A model generated the notes under the pieces. It did no database searches. It worked only from the letters and a program-made list of their open reading frames with translations, and had not been told where the DNA came from. Shown here in pieces: positions 12,389 through 24,582 of a stretch of 64,000 nucleotides of DNA. The position numbers and the translations under genes were made by a program. Position 1 is the stretch's first letter. Every line of letters begins with the position of its first letter. Origin of the DNA: Armillaria gallica (taxonomy: Eukaryota > Basidiomycota > Agaricomycetes > Agaricales > Physalacriaceae); NCBI GenBank assembly GCA_037576215.1, contig JBANDB010000007.1:4929001-4993000 (forward strand). Direction: 5' to 3'.

Positions 12389-15300
12389 CTACGGCAACAC
12401 CTGCATAAGTTGTGGCCCAGCCAATACCATAAGCACTACGAAGCGAATTAGTCCGAGATATGGCCATAGGAAACATCCACTTACACCTATCAACCTCACA
12501 ATCGACAGGAGAAAAGTCGAATATAAGATGAAAGCAAAGTAATTATTTCTCTTCTCCGAATGATGCTCCTCGAAATCCTTGATCATCTCTTTTGAGATGT
12601 TTTCGTCGTCTATATTCAGCCAACCATTAATATTCTCAATCCCAACGGCGAGGATTCCATTTGTGAGCATCCATGCAGCCACAAGTCGAGTCCTGAATGT
12701 TCTGTTTTCGTCATCCAAGGTCGGCTTCTCGTTTCCTTCGGCTGACTTGACCTTCTGAAGAGCACGAGTTACCGTCTCCTTGAACGCAGCATCGACGTCC
12801 TCCTGTATCCTAGTCGTATCCTCGACATGAGGCTCGTCATTTCCGAGTGTTGTACGGGATTTCAATGATGGAAGGGCATCTGCTTTGTCGCTTCCTTTCG
12901 TTCCCCAAGACACCTGCACCAACAGGCACGACTAGTCAGAAATGTAACTGACATCATAATCACACTCACATCATGTAGGTTGCAAAATGCGTAGACGTTG
13001 AGAACGTTAATGAAACTCGGCGCCAAACATAGATATGGGATGAAGCTTGTGAACATGTGCCATGGATCGCCCTAGGACACTTGTCAGTAGATCACTTCAG
13101 GTGGACGCCGTCTACGTACATATAAAAAGGACGCAAAGAAATAGATACCAAACGTAGATATCATTGCGGCGACTAGTGGACCAAGAGGTGGGTTAAAGAA
13201 AGACGTCACTATTTGCATCGTCGACTTATGTCCTTGAAGCGCTTTAGGAATGTCCTGTATGCGCGCGCATGTTAGCAGTCGATACGAGATACACGAATAG
13301 CCTTACCTTGAAGGCAAGTGACGTGAGCCAGAACGAACAAACCAAGAGATATACAGCGAGAACTGCATAAACCCTTGGAGATGATTAGCTTGAATACCGA
13401 CAAGCAAAATAAGCAGGCTACCATAACGTAAGGGTATACGCAAATCGTTCTCCTTTGGGTCTATTGCCTAACGCCAGGACGAACTGCCACCGATGAATAT
13501 AAATTTCTGGAGGAGTGCACCTACGAAAACATACCTGCAGTACGAGGAAACCCAGATAAAGACACTTTAAACCGAAGTTGATCCAATGAATCTGGTGGTG
13601 ATGTTAATGAAAATCCGATTGCAAGAGTGATATCGCTTACTAAAATGACACTCCCGAAGACTACTCCCTGCGATGGTAGCAGATCGATGATGATACTGAA
13701 CGTAAGCCATAAGTTGGCCAGGGCAAACCATGAGAAGAACAAAGAAAATGCATTGTACTATATCGTCATAAGCAGCTTTTCATACGGATAGAACATAACT
13801 CACTAAGCCTTGTAAATGAAAGAACAGCATCCTGAAGATCCCATGGCCCGAGCGATAAAACCTGAAGAAGTTGACAAGCGCATAGACACTCGCTGCAAAT
13901 GAACCATTGAGCCATCTTCGCCGTTGCCCTATCAACTCTGCAGCGCTCTCTGGCACATCGGTCTCGGCTTTGCTTGGTTTCACATAGGTCAGTGTCCATC
14001 GTTCGCCTCGCTTTGCTACGAGTTCGAAACACAAAATACGGTCCTCGGCTTCGGGTGTCATATTAATGAGGAGTAGACTTAGGCGTCATGGTGCATACCT
14101 AAAAACATGTTCTTCTGGAAGATGGACATTCCGTTGATGCCCTTGTCGCCAAGACGCTCCGCAAGGGAATGGTCACCATGGAAGTACTGCTCCAAAGGTC
14201 GACCAAGGATGGCCCTGTACCGCGCCCTTGTAAGCATATCACAACAAAGCACTGCAAATGAGACGAACCTGTATCGATATGCACTAAATGCACCAGGCAA
14301 CACGGAGACATAGCCGAACATGCTTTCAGTAGGTTTGTCTGATTATGGGTGTTCAGCGCAGACCCTAAGAAAGAACAGTTACACTCACCGAGAATATTGG
14401 ACATCTTGTACTCAAAGTTCTGGGCAGCTACAAGGGGATTTGATAGTTTCTTGCCGCCTTTGATCATCGCATGAATCTCGCCACAACATCCTCCAAGGTG
14501 TGGGTTATTGTAGAAAGCTTCCCAGAGGTAGTACAGAGACTTCCGTCCGGGTTTGGTACCAGCGTCAATCAGTATGCAGACTTCGGGCTGCGACTACGCG
14601 TTAACGATTCTCCAGGGAGGAGCAATTTATTCTCACCACTAACATCCTCCCGATAGCATTAAACAGCCACCGGTGAGAATTGATCTTCTTCTGGTTCTGC
14701 GCTTTCAACACAAATATGATTTGCACGGGAACCAGATTCAATGGATCGCCGTCTTGCGGAAGTACGAGATTGGGTTTCGCGTCCACGGATAGCTGCGTAG
14801 TATACTACAACGTGTCAGATAAGTAAGCTGCAATGATAAATTGGAACACACCTCAAAAATGTGAGCTACTGTTGGCTTCCCATCGATCTGTTTCTTCATC
14901 ACACCGTCCTGATAGACGCCAACAGTGGCAAGGATGTCTAGAACACTCTTGTCCATCGCTTCCAGGCCGTCGACGACCAGCACCACTACGATTTTTTGCC
15001 AGCCGGGAGAGCCAGCCTCGGCTTGAGTTCGCCAGTATTTGGACTTTTTGGTTTTACAGATGTCACGGACGTTCATCATAACACCATGTAATGTGCGGGC
15101 ATACAATGTCTTATCTTCGTTATACGATGTGACGGCAACGAGAAGCTCTGTTTCGCGGTTGTAGAGTCTTGTCCGTAACGACCAGCCATTTGCTTCGGTA
15201 AAGTCATCCGGGTCGCAGGTAGCGGCCGTGTATCTCATATGACTTGTGGGTGTGGTGTCAGTTCGCTACACCGAGTCACTGAATACGGATTCGACGTACG

Positions 15301-15836
15301 AGAATTCTGTGCTTTGCGTCGAGGTGTACTTGGACTCGATAGCATTCCTAACGGCCGTGGGCACTGTATACTCAGTAATGAAGTTGCCCTTGATGAGCTT
15401 GACTTTTCGCGTGACTCCACGCTTGATAGTTTGGCGCCGTCTCCAGTTAGTCTCCAGAGAAACAACAGATTCTCGACCCAGATCGCTACCTTCGTAGGGT
15501 GATCGCAAAATACCGCTCATTCTTTAAGAAACAGGGTCAAAAATTATTCACTACAGCGAACTTTGCGACTCACCGCACAGGATAGACCGAACTATCAGCC
15601 GGTTGTAGAGGGAGTTTTTCTAGGGACTCATAACTGTCATTGCTGTGTAGGCCAGCTAGCGGTGGGGGACTCGGACGGAACGCGTCGGAGTGACTGAAAG
15701 AGACGGATCTTTCATATGAGAAATTCGGATCGTGCACGTTGAAGCTATCGTTGTTGGCTTCAGAGGAGTAATCCGTCGACGAAGATTCGGTTGAAGCGGC
15801 AATAGAGGAGGAGAGAGAGGGTGATGAGTTCTTCAT
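12389..15836 (-). CDS. Chitin synthase, class I-III type
   Basis: Plasma-membrane glycosyltransferase (GT2) that polymerises UDP-GlcNAc into chitin. The Ser-rich N-terminus starts at 15836, followed by [20 protein letters not shown]. The conserved block [30 protein letters not shown] and ARTLHGVM comes next, then VAHIFEYTTQLSV. The catalytic core shows [25 protein letters not shown] and the signature QRRRWLNG. Several transmembrane segments follow ([37 protein letters not shown] and others). [18 protein letters not shown] and a last hydrophobic segment end at 12389. About a dozen short introns interrupt it and all joins tested keep motifs in frame. There is no myosin motor domain, which excludes classes V-VII. 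It appears complete. Confidence 0.93.
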
Positions 15837-16443
15837 ATCGCGAACAGCCCAGCTGTAGCAAGAAGAGGATTTTGAGCGTCAAGCTCTAGAGACTGGGAGG
15901 GAAAGAAACACATTTCGCTGTGCCGATGATATATGCTGTTTCTGTCTTGGAGACGGGTCGAGCCCGAACAACCGACGGACACTGCACTAAAGCTTGCCAC
16001 CGGCATAACATTAAGCATTTCCCGTTGCATCAGTCGATAAGTGTGCTGATCCAGAATTTTGGAGGCTGAGCACAGTAACGCAGGGGACTTGCATCATCCG
16101 ACGAAGATAATTGCTCGTGATGTTGACGCGACTTAGATATCCACGGCCAGGCTACTGTGAAGACACGCGTGGTCGCTTGGAAACCTTCGACTGAAGCTGT
16201 GCTGCGCGTTAGGCAGCTTCTCCGTTGCTCGGTCATCGTGGTAGAGATATATAATGTAGTAAGTTTGTCTTGCGTGCACATGCAGCATCTATCGCAAGAA
16301 GAGTCGACGGAAGAGTCATGGTTGAAATCCAGTAGGAGGCAGGCCGGGCACACCGGGCCGTGAGACATACGTCACAGGTCACAAACGTGTGATCTGTGAA
16401 AAAAAGTTATTTTCGAGATTTTCGGTATTCTCATTATTCCCTC
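15837..16443. promoter_or_regulatory. Divergent intergenic region between chitin synthase and PUF6
   Basis: About 0.6 kb holding the promoters of two divergent genes. Short open frames on the minus strand (16030-15833 and 16368-16030) have no recognisable domain and are best read as chance frames in the chitin synthase leader. Confidence 0.4.
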
Positions 16444-18715
16444 ATGGCTGCGACATCCAGGACGGCAAAAAAGCGATCTGCAGCATCCCAGGCCGGTCCC
16501 TCCAGCAAGAAACTCCACTCGAATGCACCTCAAGCGTCTGAAAAGAAACGAAGTCGACCTGTAACCCAACTTGCACCTGACGATGGTTCTGGCTCTGATT
16601 CAGATGAAATAGACGAAGATGATGCGGAGAAACAGGATAACGAAACTGTAGATGACGAAGGTATGGATGTAGTTGAGGGAAAAGCGGTGAAAGATCCGTT
16701 GGGTGTGTTGCCAACTCTACTTTTATTTCATGCATTTGACTTATGCAATCTTAGCAATACGCGAAGCTCGTAAAGCACAAAAGGTCCTTCAAGAGCAACG
16801 GAAGACGGCAAAGCCTCATTCGTCGCTTCTAACGGAGGCCAAGAGAGTGTGGTCACTCGCACGACAGAAAAATATACCGGCATCCGAACGGCAAAAACAC
16901 ATTCACGATCTCATGAATGTCATTCGCGGAAAAGTGAAGGATATCGTCTTGAAACACGACGCTAGCCGGATAGTTCAGACTGTTGTCAAGCACGGCAAGC
17001 AAAAGGAACGAGATGAAGTAGCTGTCGAGTTGAAGGGGAAATATAGGGATCTGGCCCAGAACAAATACTCAAAGGTATGCGTTTCATGCTTGGAATATTA
17101 TTTTTTAAAGTCTCACTCTTTCACAGTTCCTCGTGACGAAACTCATCAGACATTGCCCCGCTCATCGAACGTCCATTATTCTTGAATTTCAGTCACACGC
17201 CTTGCGATTACTTCTCCACCGAGAGGCATCTTCGGTATTAGCCGATGCTTTCGAGTTGTACGCCAATGCATACGAGCGGTCGTTGCTCCTTCGTGATTTC
17301 TATGGGAAAGAGGCCACTTTGTTCAGCGTAACGTCGGGCAGTATTGAAGACAAAGAGCGCGCGAAGAAGGGACTCAGCGGTGTTTTGCAAGGCGGAGACA
17401 AGGAACGACGGAAGCGAGTTCTTACTGCAACTAAAACGGGATTGGTGTCAATGTAAGATCATCCGGTCTTACTTGTTACCTTTAACTGATATTGAGCCAG
17501 ATTCAACAATCCCGACAAAGGTGCTGTAACGCATGCAATTGTGCATCGCGCGTTGTGGGAATATATCGTAGCTGTCAATGAAGGTGAAGGAGAGGAACGT
17601 GAGAAGCAATTTCGCGAAATGTTTGAATGGTACGTAGTCAGTCTCTGCAACCTTTCCTTTCATTTAGCGAAGTGCAACAGCTGTCAGGAAGTTTTAGCTG
17701 AGCTGGTCCACACAAAAGACGGGAGCCGAGTTGTGCGCGAGTTCCTCGCTCGCGGAACGGCAAAAGATCGAAAACAGATCCTTAAAGTACTCAAGCCACA
17801 CATTCTGAAGATGTGCACGAACGAGGAGGCTCAGTTGGTCCTGTTTACGGCTATAGATGTAATCGAGTAAGCGTGTCGCCCTCTTCCATTATCTCGATTG
17901 AACCATCATCTATCGATCAGTGACACAAAACTTGTGCTGAAAACCCTAATTCCCGAGATCACACAAGCAGCCGATACGTTGTACTCCTCGTCACAGGGTC
18001 GTAGAGCGCTCCTCTACTTGATGGTTCCCCGTACCAGACGGCACTTCACCCCTGCACAAATAGCGTCGATAACGGAGACCGATGAAATCAGATCTCGAAC
18101 GAGCAAAAAGGATGCAGACATCCGACAAAATGAAATACGCGACGGCGCCAGCGAACCTCTACTTGCGTGGATATGTGAGAATGGTGAAAAGATTAGTCGG
18201 GATCCTGGCGGAAGCCTTGTCATCCCTGAAATTTTACTTTACGCGACTGGTAGTACGTCCCTCTCGCTTCTGAATTCTGAGCATCCAATTCTAATCCCTG
18301 ACTGATAGACAAGTCTAAAGCGGTCGAGGCACTTCTCAAAGCAGTCGCAGCTCCTTATCCGTCAACCGACCTAGCTAACCCGCATGGTATCGATCTCCCA
18401 CATACTTCACGCATGTACAAGACCCTCCTTCAGGGCGGGCACTTCAACCGAGCGAGCAATGCCGTTGAAAAGGTGTCAGGGTGGGATTCGGCCATTTTTG
18501 CGGATCAGCTTGTTGAAACACTAGGGCGGGATGTGATTGTTGGGATGTGTACGAAGGGTGAGCGGAATGGTGCCTTCGTGGTTGCCGAGGCGTTGAGCGG
18601 AGATAAGGCGAAGTGTTTGGTGAAGGGTTGGTTCAGCGCCGATGTGATCAAGGAGATTGAGGAGGGTGATATGAAGGGTAAGAATATGTTATTAGAGAAG
18701 ATACGCCAGTTGTAG
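16444..18715 (+). CDS. PUF6: Pumilio-domain ribosome-biogenesis protein PUF6
   Basis: PUF6-type proteins bind RNA through a ring of Pumilio repeats. They act in nucleolar 60S maturation and, in yeast, ASH1 mRNA repression. The start at 16444 gives a basic then acidic N-terminus (DDGSGSDSDEIDEDDAEKQ). After one intron come LTEAKRVWSLARQKN, RQKHIHDLMNVIRGKVKDIVLKHDASRIVQTVVKHG and the repeat AQNKYSKFLVTKLIRHCP. FNNPDKGAVTHAIVHRALWEYI, ELVHTKDGSRVVREFLARGT and KMCTNEEAQLVLFTAIDVIDDTKLVLK then appear. The C-terminal CPL region includes SSQGRRALLYLMVPR, DPGGSLVIPEILLYATGD and MCTKGERNGAFVVAEALS. Six or seven exons, complete. It is divergent from the chitin synthase. Confidence 0.92.
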
Positions 18716-19074
18716 AGCGGTGCGGTTATTTCGACGGTCGGAGGTCTTGGTTGATATATCAGACAGATCTTATTGTGCATTGAAGTACCATAAAGTTTCC
18801 TCTGAACAGTCTATATGCATTGTACGCTTCGATAAACAGAAATCTCGCCCATCTAATTTTACTTAGTCCTGTTCACCCAGGGTTGGTGTGCGACGTTGTA
18901 TTTCATACGATATGTTTTCCAGCTTATTCAAGTATTTCGTGCTCAGATTTTGATTATTCGGCCAATATAAGATTCCAGGTTGCATATGTCGACCGAGGTT
19001 CATCAAACACCTCCCTTATATCCTCATAAGCTTCAGTAAGTATGGCCCATAAACCTAGATAGGAATAAGTTACT
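18716..19074. other. Intergenic, 3' ends of convergent PUF6 and an F-box-like pseudogene
   Basis: About 360 bp, AT-rich, with no coding frame, RNA or repeat that I can support. Confidence 0.3.
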
Positions 19075-19888
19075 TTATGGACAAGAGAAAAAGAAAAGTC
19101 TCTTACCCGATGGTCTTGGTGCAGCCTTTCGGAAGCGATGATTGATATCTCGCACATCGCCTCTTTTCTCGAATAGAAGAAAATGGCCGTAAAAAAACAT
19201 AACATCGTTGTTATACGTCGAATTCGATACTATGTCCCGGAAAGAGGACCTCCTGATGCAACGCAACATCCCTGGCACCATTGCCGAAATCGCCTCACTC
19301 AGGAACATGCGCCAATAACCATCAGTAATACAGCCACGAATGTGATCGGCTTCTGGATGTTCTACTATAATGTGCCAGTCCACGGGTACGACACTGAGCT
19401 GTGTCGTCGCTTTGTCGAGACAGATTGTTACATGAGTCCTGATAAGCTGGCGGTGGAACAGTACGAACTTGCTCAATCCACCTTGGATGCGATAGCTGAT
19501 TTCGAGGTTGATCTAATGGAGACCAGGAAAACACTTTCGAAAGCCGATGTGATTGGGCAAACTGCATAGGACTACGTACGGCTCCATGGCAGTCGCAAGT
19601 CGATTTGGTGAGGTCGACATGGCAATTTAGAGTGCGAGTGCTCTTGGGTAAAAAGCGATGGTAAATCACAGACTTTTTGGCACCAATGATAGAGCTGAGA
19701 TAGACAAGATATGCAACCGTTGGAAGGTAAATGTTTCGCGAGGCGATACGTGCAAAAGCGTCCTTCCAGAGGCTGTTGATGAGGGGGCAGGTCTTCATGA
19801 AGGCAATCCGGTCCTTTGAGGGAGGCTCTGAGCACCAGAACTCTGATATTACGATGTCGACAAGTTCTGGAGGGAGCTGGGTACTCAT
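19075..19888 (-). pseudogene. Broken F-box-like gene, paralogue of the intact gene at 38.3 kb
   Basis: The start at 19888 gives STQLPPELVDIVISEFWCSE and RIAFMKTCPLINSLWKDAFARIASRNIYLPT, an F-box-like N-terminus. YLVYLSSIIGAKKS follows. It aligns by eye along its length with the intact gene at 38290-39096 (for example SRNIYLPTVAYLVYLSSII against SRDIYVPTIRYLFYLSSII). Near 19580 the similarity jumps to another frame (LPNHIGFRKCFPG against MPNYAGFRKCFPN). In that frame a TAG at 19513-19515 replaces a Cys codon. It resumes as THVTICLDKATTQLSVVPVDW and ends INHRFRKAAPRPS. One frameshift plus one nonsense codon indicate loss of function. Molecular role of the family is unknown; F-box domains usually tether substrates to SCF ubiquitin ligases. 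Confidence 0.8.
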
Positions 19889-20201
19889 AGTTTAGGCCCG
19901 GCATGTCTCAGCTTAGATGAGCTGAGCCAGGGAACTATTTTGAGACTCCTCTTGAACTTTCATAGGTTTGTCGCTCAAAACTATCGTGATTCCTCGCAGT
20001 ACTAAACGCTGCCAGGGGGAATAGTATAAGCGACCGTATGCATACTCAAACTCTTTGTCGGGCTCAGCACTCCAACAGCACCCCAGCCGCTTACAGTCTG
20101 GCTCGCCACCAATCTTCCATCTCCGCGGCTCCCGATCAACCACAACCACATCCGTTGACAGGTTATAGTGAACGCCCCAACGTCCAGTAACTATGCAGGT
20201 A
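19889..20201. other. Intergenic with a 78-codon unassigned frame
   Basis: A minus-strand open frame at 20149-19913 encodes a Trp/Arg-rich stretch (DREPRRWKIGGEPDCKRLGC) without a known domain. It is too short to call a gene with confidence. Otherwise this is the spacer between the F-box-like pseudogene and the TPR-CHAT stop. Confidence 0.25.
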
Positions 20202-23200
20202 TTACGATCCTATGTGAATGTATGTCGCCCAGCGACTCGGATCTACACCTTTGTTAATCAAGTTTCTGATAGCCTCGTCAAGGGCATAAGCGATGCCATC
20301 ACCGTCAAGGTGCCATGTATGCAAAGAACAGTCAAAAAGGCATGTGTGAACGTCCCTGGCGACATCTGGTCCGTCTCTGTCACCCATAGTCCTAGGCAAG
20401 TGTCATCGTTAACGTTAATGGCTTAATTCCGAAGGTCCGCCCAAGACTCACCAAAGGGTGGCAATAATATTGGGAAACCCGGCAAACAGCATTGTAGTAC
20501 CCAGGTGGATCGGCTCGTCAGGTAGTCTCTGATAACCTGCTGCCGTCGAACATGCACTAAGAAAGGCGAGACGTGCACGTGGGATCTGCATTTCAAAGAG
20601 TTTGCGGACTGTCAGAGAACCGTCTTCCAAGGCAAAACCACTGTTCAATGGGGTGTCTTGGTCTTGATGTCCATGGCAAGCGAGATGCAAAATGGAGGCA
20701 CCGGGAAGCTGTTCCATGACTTGGGAGACTGTGACATTGCTGTTGGTCTCTGCAAGCTTTGAATCAATATTGTCTCGCAGTCGTATTAGACCATCACTTG
20801 GAAGGATTGACTCAAGTGCGTGAATCTCTTTTCCCGTGTTCGGCAAGGAGGTGTGTCCTGGAGTAGTCGGTTGAGCAACCGCCAGCACCTTGATGTTGGC
20901 AGGCTCGGACATGCGCCCGGAGAGCTCTTGAGCCCTCAGAAGAGCTGCTATAGTGGGCGTGTATGACGACACCGCATAATCCAACATGCATTCACTGTCG
21001 GGTCCCGTAAAGCGCAGCCCTGCAGCATGAAGAGGGAGAAAGGCATACTCTCCCGTAGGGCACCAGTGGATTCTTGGGCGTTGATGCCCTGTAGATCGCT
21101 AATAAAATTCTTAGCAGGTCTCTTAGTTGTTGAAAATCTGATTCCATACCGTGAATTCTAGATGATTGATAATGGGCCTTACAATTTGCAACCACAGGCT
21201 AGCCAGCAACCCTTGATATTCCGTCTTCCAGCGCCGCATGAGGACTAGCTTGCGTGAGGCATCAGAGTCCGAGTCGCCAGGGGAATCATCATCATCATCC
21301 CCGAAGAATGTTGGCTCCGACTCGCGTGCCTGACGCGCCGTATTGAAATCTTCCAGGCGCTTCTTCAGCTTAGATGTAGAGACTCCCCGCAATGTAAGAT
21401 GTTCAGGGCAACTACTTGGGGACGTAATGATAATGACATTGCAGTTATCCATTGCAACGTCGTCTCCCAACAGGATGACAACAGGTCCAGTCGTCGAAGC
21501 CGCTGAGAGTTGGTCGTACGACTTGGGAAGCAACAAACCCTCAAATCCCGAAACACTTCTCGCTTGCTGAAGCAGTGACTCGAATCTGGCCGCCGCATTC
21601 TTTCGTTCGGTTACCTGTCTTTCCGTCAGGAAGTCATCATTGGGTGCGGCATCAAGCTTTTGGGCAGTATCTTGTAGCTCCCTTTGCAGACCGTCTGGAA
21701 GTCCGACAAAGGGACTTCGTAATTGCAACGCTTGTGTCCAGAACACGGCTCTTGACTGCTCTAGGAGCTCTATAGCTCGAGCCGGCCCTGACGCACGCAA
21801 CGCCAAAGCTGCGACGCGCGTTGCGAAACGGTCCCCAGTTTCAGCTAGATTACCGATACGAGTTTGGGCATTTTGATGGGAAAATGAAGCAAGTTGAGTG
21901 CGCAGTTCTATGGCAATCTCGTATCCTAGAATCGTAAGATCTGCAAAACGAGACCCCCGACTCTGGGCCACACTTGAACACTGCATTGCCATTCTGATGC
22001 GGCTGAGGTAACTGTAGTACGGAGACCTGCATATTTGCAGTAATGCGTCCTTGGCAGCTGTCCTGTCATCTTCTTGCTTTGTGAGGAAATAACGAAATAG
22101 CAAAGCCTTCGGTCGATATCTCCAAGGTGGTGCACTTCCTGTCTTTATGGCAAGATTATCATGCTGTATGGCCCGATCTAGGTCGGCCACATCACGCTCA
22201 TCTGCCCATTCAAATCGCTCTAGAAATGCATCCGCCAAATGATTACAGGCTTTACCATGATCAGGGTGTGTATCGGGGCACAGGCTCAAGGATTCAGCGA
22301 GTAACTCGACACGCTGGTCGAGATACTCAACCTCCCTAACCCGCTGGAAGTGGGTATACATAACACCCGCTAAGAGAACAAGACAGCTCCGGCGGTCGGT
22401 ATGATGGAGGGGATGAAGGTTCAGAGCTTCTTTAGCGGAATTGATCAAATTCTGCGAGTCTTCAATGGTACTTGTCCCGACGCAATGAAGCTTGTTCCAG
22501 CACAGGGAACGAAGAATCGAGGGGCGATGAATATGACCAGGAGGGCAATGGACGAGGGCATTGTTGAGATGAGTGAATGATTTCTGGAGGTCAGCATCGT
22601 CTCCATCACGATAAAATCGAGCCCGGTACGCGCCGGCAAGGTCCATCTGGCACTGTATGTTGAGGTTTCCCTCGCTGGCGTATTCCAAAGCCTCAGTATA
22701 GGATTCTAGGGCCACCTGAAGCTCCTCAGCTTCCCCATAATTCTGATAACGAACAAAGACCGCATTTGCAAGTCCTAGAAGGCACGAGGCACGCGCCGTT
22801 CCGCTGCTACGGACTTGTAGTGCCTTTTGGTACAACTCAATAGCTCTTCCCAGGTCTTCCTGGACGCCTGAGCCATAGAAATGGTACATATAGGCCTGTG
22901 CGAAATTGATTGATGATGTGGGGTAATCTGAACTTTCAGAGTGGGATAATTTGAACGAGTTGAGGTTGGGGATGGGGCGCGCTGCCTGGAGGTGTTCTGT
23001 GGATTGGCGAACAAGAAGACTGTTGCAGAGACAGAGATCGCTGAGAATCGAAAAAGATTTCGCAGATTGAGGAGCACATTCGGCCAGCGTGCTGCATAAT
23101 ATGTCGATGGCTCTATGGAGATCTTGATGATGACCCGATTTTTCAAAACGCATGCGGAGGATGTCAGCGAGAAGAACTGCAAGCGATACACGCTTAGGAT

Positions 23201-23606
23201 TGATTTCCAACGCCTCTTGGACCAGGTCGACTGCTTCGTTCAGATCTGCTATATCTCCCTGGACTTCGAATCGACTCCGGAGTGCTATGCCGAGGCCCTC
23301 AAGGCAAGCTGCCCTACGTTCATCTCGTTTTGGTCGCAGCTGAACTGCTTGTTGGTACGATCTGACAGCGCTGGATATAGCTGCAACATCTCCACTTCTA
23401 GCATCTTTATCCAGTTGTATGAACGCTGTATCATCCGGAGGTCCTGTGGGTCGACCTGGAGTAAACCAGCCTAGAAGAGATAGGAGAAAAACATGATACC
23501 GTTTAAATAGTAGCGTAGCATTTGAGACGTAAATCTCTCTAGGCAGCTGAGGAGCAGGAAATAACGTTATATGTGATAGATCTTACCTGCAGAACTGGCA
23601 AAACCT
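20202..23606 (-). CDS. TPR-CHAT domain protein (caspase-like protease fold), start not found
   Basis: Tetratricopeptide repeats followed by a C-terminal CHAT domain, the caspase-HetF-associated family of cysteine-protease folds related to separase and caspases. About 1,080 codons are visible. TPR-like helices run from about 23400 to 21900, in the style LYQKALQVRSSGTARASCLLG and LDRAIQHDNLAIKTGSAPP. LLEQSRAVFWTQALQLR and an acidic loop with DDDDDS lie between. The CHAT part begins RIHWCPTGEYAFLPLHAAG after a 51-nt intron, then YAVSSYTPTIAALL. The catalytic pair is SILHLACHGHQD (His) and ARLAFLSACSTAAG (Cys), then AIRNLINKGVDPSRWATYIH. No in-frame ATG precedes the first visible exon (GFASSAGWFTPGRP), and an inverted-repeat element lies about 240 bp upstream, so the 5' end may be cut off or reached through an unseen exon. 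Substrate unknown. Confidence 0.85.
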
Positions 23607-24582
23607 TCAAATTTCACAGTAGACTTCGTTGATCAGAGACAACTTCAAATGTGCAGCTGGTTGGGATACGGGCCTGCCTCCTCGTGTCTGTAGCCTTTGT
23701 ATGTAACGGATGCAAATGTGGATATTAGTAATCATCTGGTACTTTGAGAAATGAAGGTGCAATCAATGATTTAGTCGAAGGTAGAAAAAGTCGATTTACA
23801 TGCCTAAGAAGTGGGAGGCTCCAGCAACCCCGACTAGACGAGTTGAGGCCCCGGGAAGCTCCCGCCAAGGTTTGTCCGGCAAAAACCATGATTCTGGGCC
23901 TCAAATATGCAAACATTTGGCCCTAAAATATGCTAACCCGGACAATGCTCAAGTCGGCCCGGACGTTCCGGAAGCTGCCGCCGACCACATTCCGGCCAAT
24001 TTTCTTCTTAAAGGGTCGTCTACAAGTGTTTGGGGCATTTTACCCTCGTAAGTGCATTGTCAATAAGTCATCACTTGAAGTTCTGTTGCTTTTCCAACTA
24101 CCGAGATGCCGCCAGGAACTATCGCCCTCAGAGGTCCTAAAGGGCCTAAAATATGCTATCTACGGTTAAAGATTTCGCTCTTTTTGGGCCTCAAATATGC
24201 TAATTTCCGGACAAACCTTGGTGGGAGCTTCCCGGGGCCTAACCGGCGGCGAAGTTTCGGCCGAAACTCAATATTTGTAAACGGACACATCGGATGTACA
24301 AGTACTTAGCTTGGATCACCGGGGAGCCTATGAATTATGATGAGTACGCGAGTGTAGGAGTCTGGAAAGAGCTTGATAGCAAGGGACTGAAAAAAAAGAG
24401 ACAGCTACTTGATAGCAAAGATAGCATCCAGCGTATTTTACGATAGCAGAGAGCAATGGGAAAGCAAAGCAGGACAACAATACTAAACATAATAGCGCAA
24501 GAAACTGCATGTAGTATGAATATAAGAGCAATTTGGAGGGGTTCAAAACATTATTTTACAACCATAAAAAATGTCAGCGTCC
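23607..24582. other. Intergenic region upstream of TPR-CHAT, holding a palindromic element
   Basis: Nearly 1 kb. Its centre (23846-24240) is the inverted-repeat element listed separately. The flanks show no coding frame with domain support. The right part (24300-24540) is AT-rich 3' flank of the hypothetical gene at 24583. Confidence 0.35.
23846..24240. mobile_element. 395-bp MITE-like element with 34-bp terminal inverted repeats
   Basis: The left end at 23846-23879 (AGGCCCCGGGAAGCTCCC.. onward) is the reverse complement of the right end at 24207-24240 with one mismatch in 34. Inside, four related copies of GGGCCTmAAATATGC (m = A or C, one copy GGCCCTAAAATATGC) lie near 23896, 23921, 24145 and 24186, two just inside each terminus. 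Flanks read TGA on the left and TAA on the right, close to but not a clean 3-bp TWA duplication of PIF/Harbinger type. No transposase is encoded. It sits directly upstream of the TPR-CHAT gene. Confidence 0.7.

Noticed and set aside
15833..16368. Cys-containing minus-strand frames upstream of the chitin synthase
   Set aside because: No conserved domain and no good start; best explained as leader or intergenic sequence.
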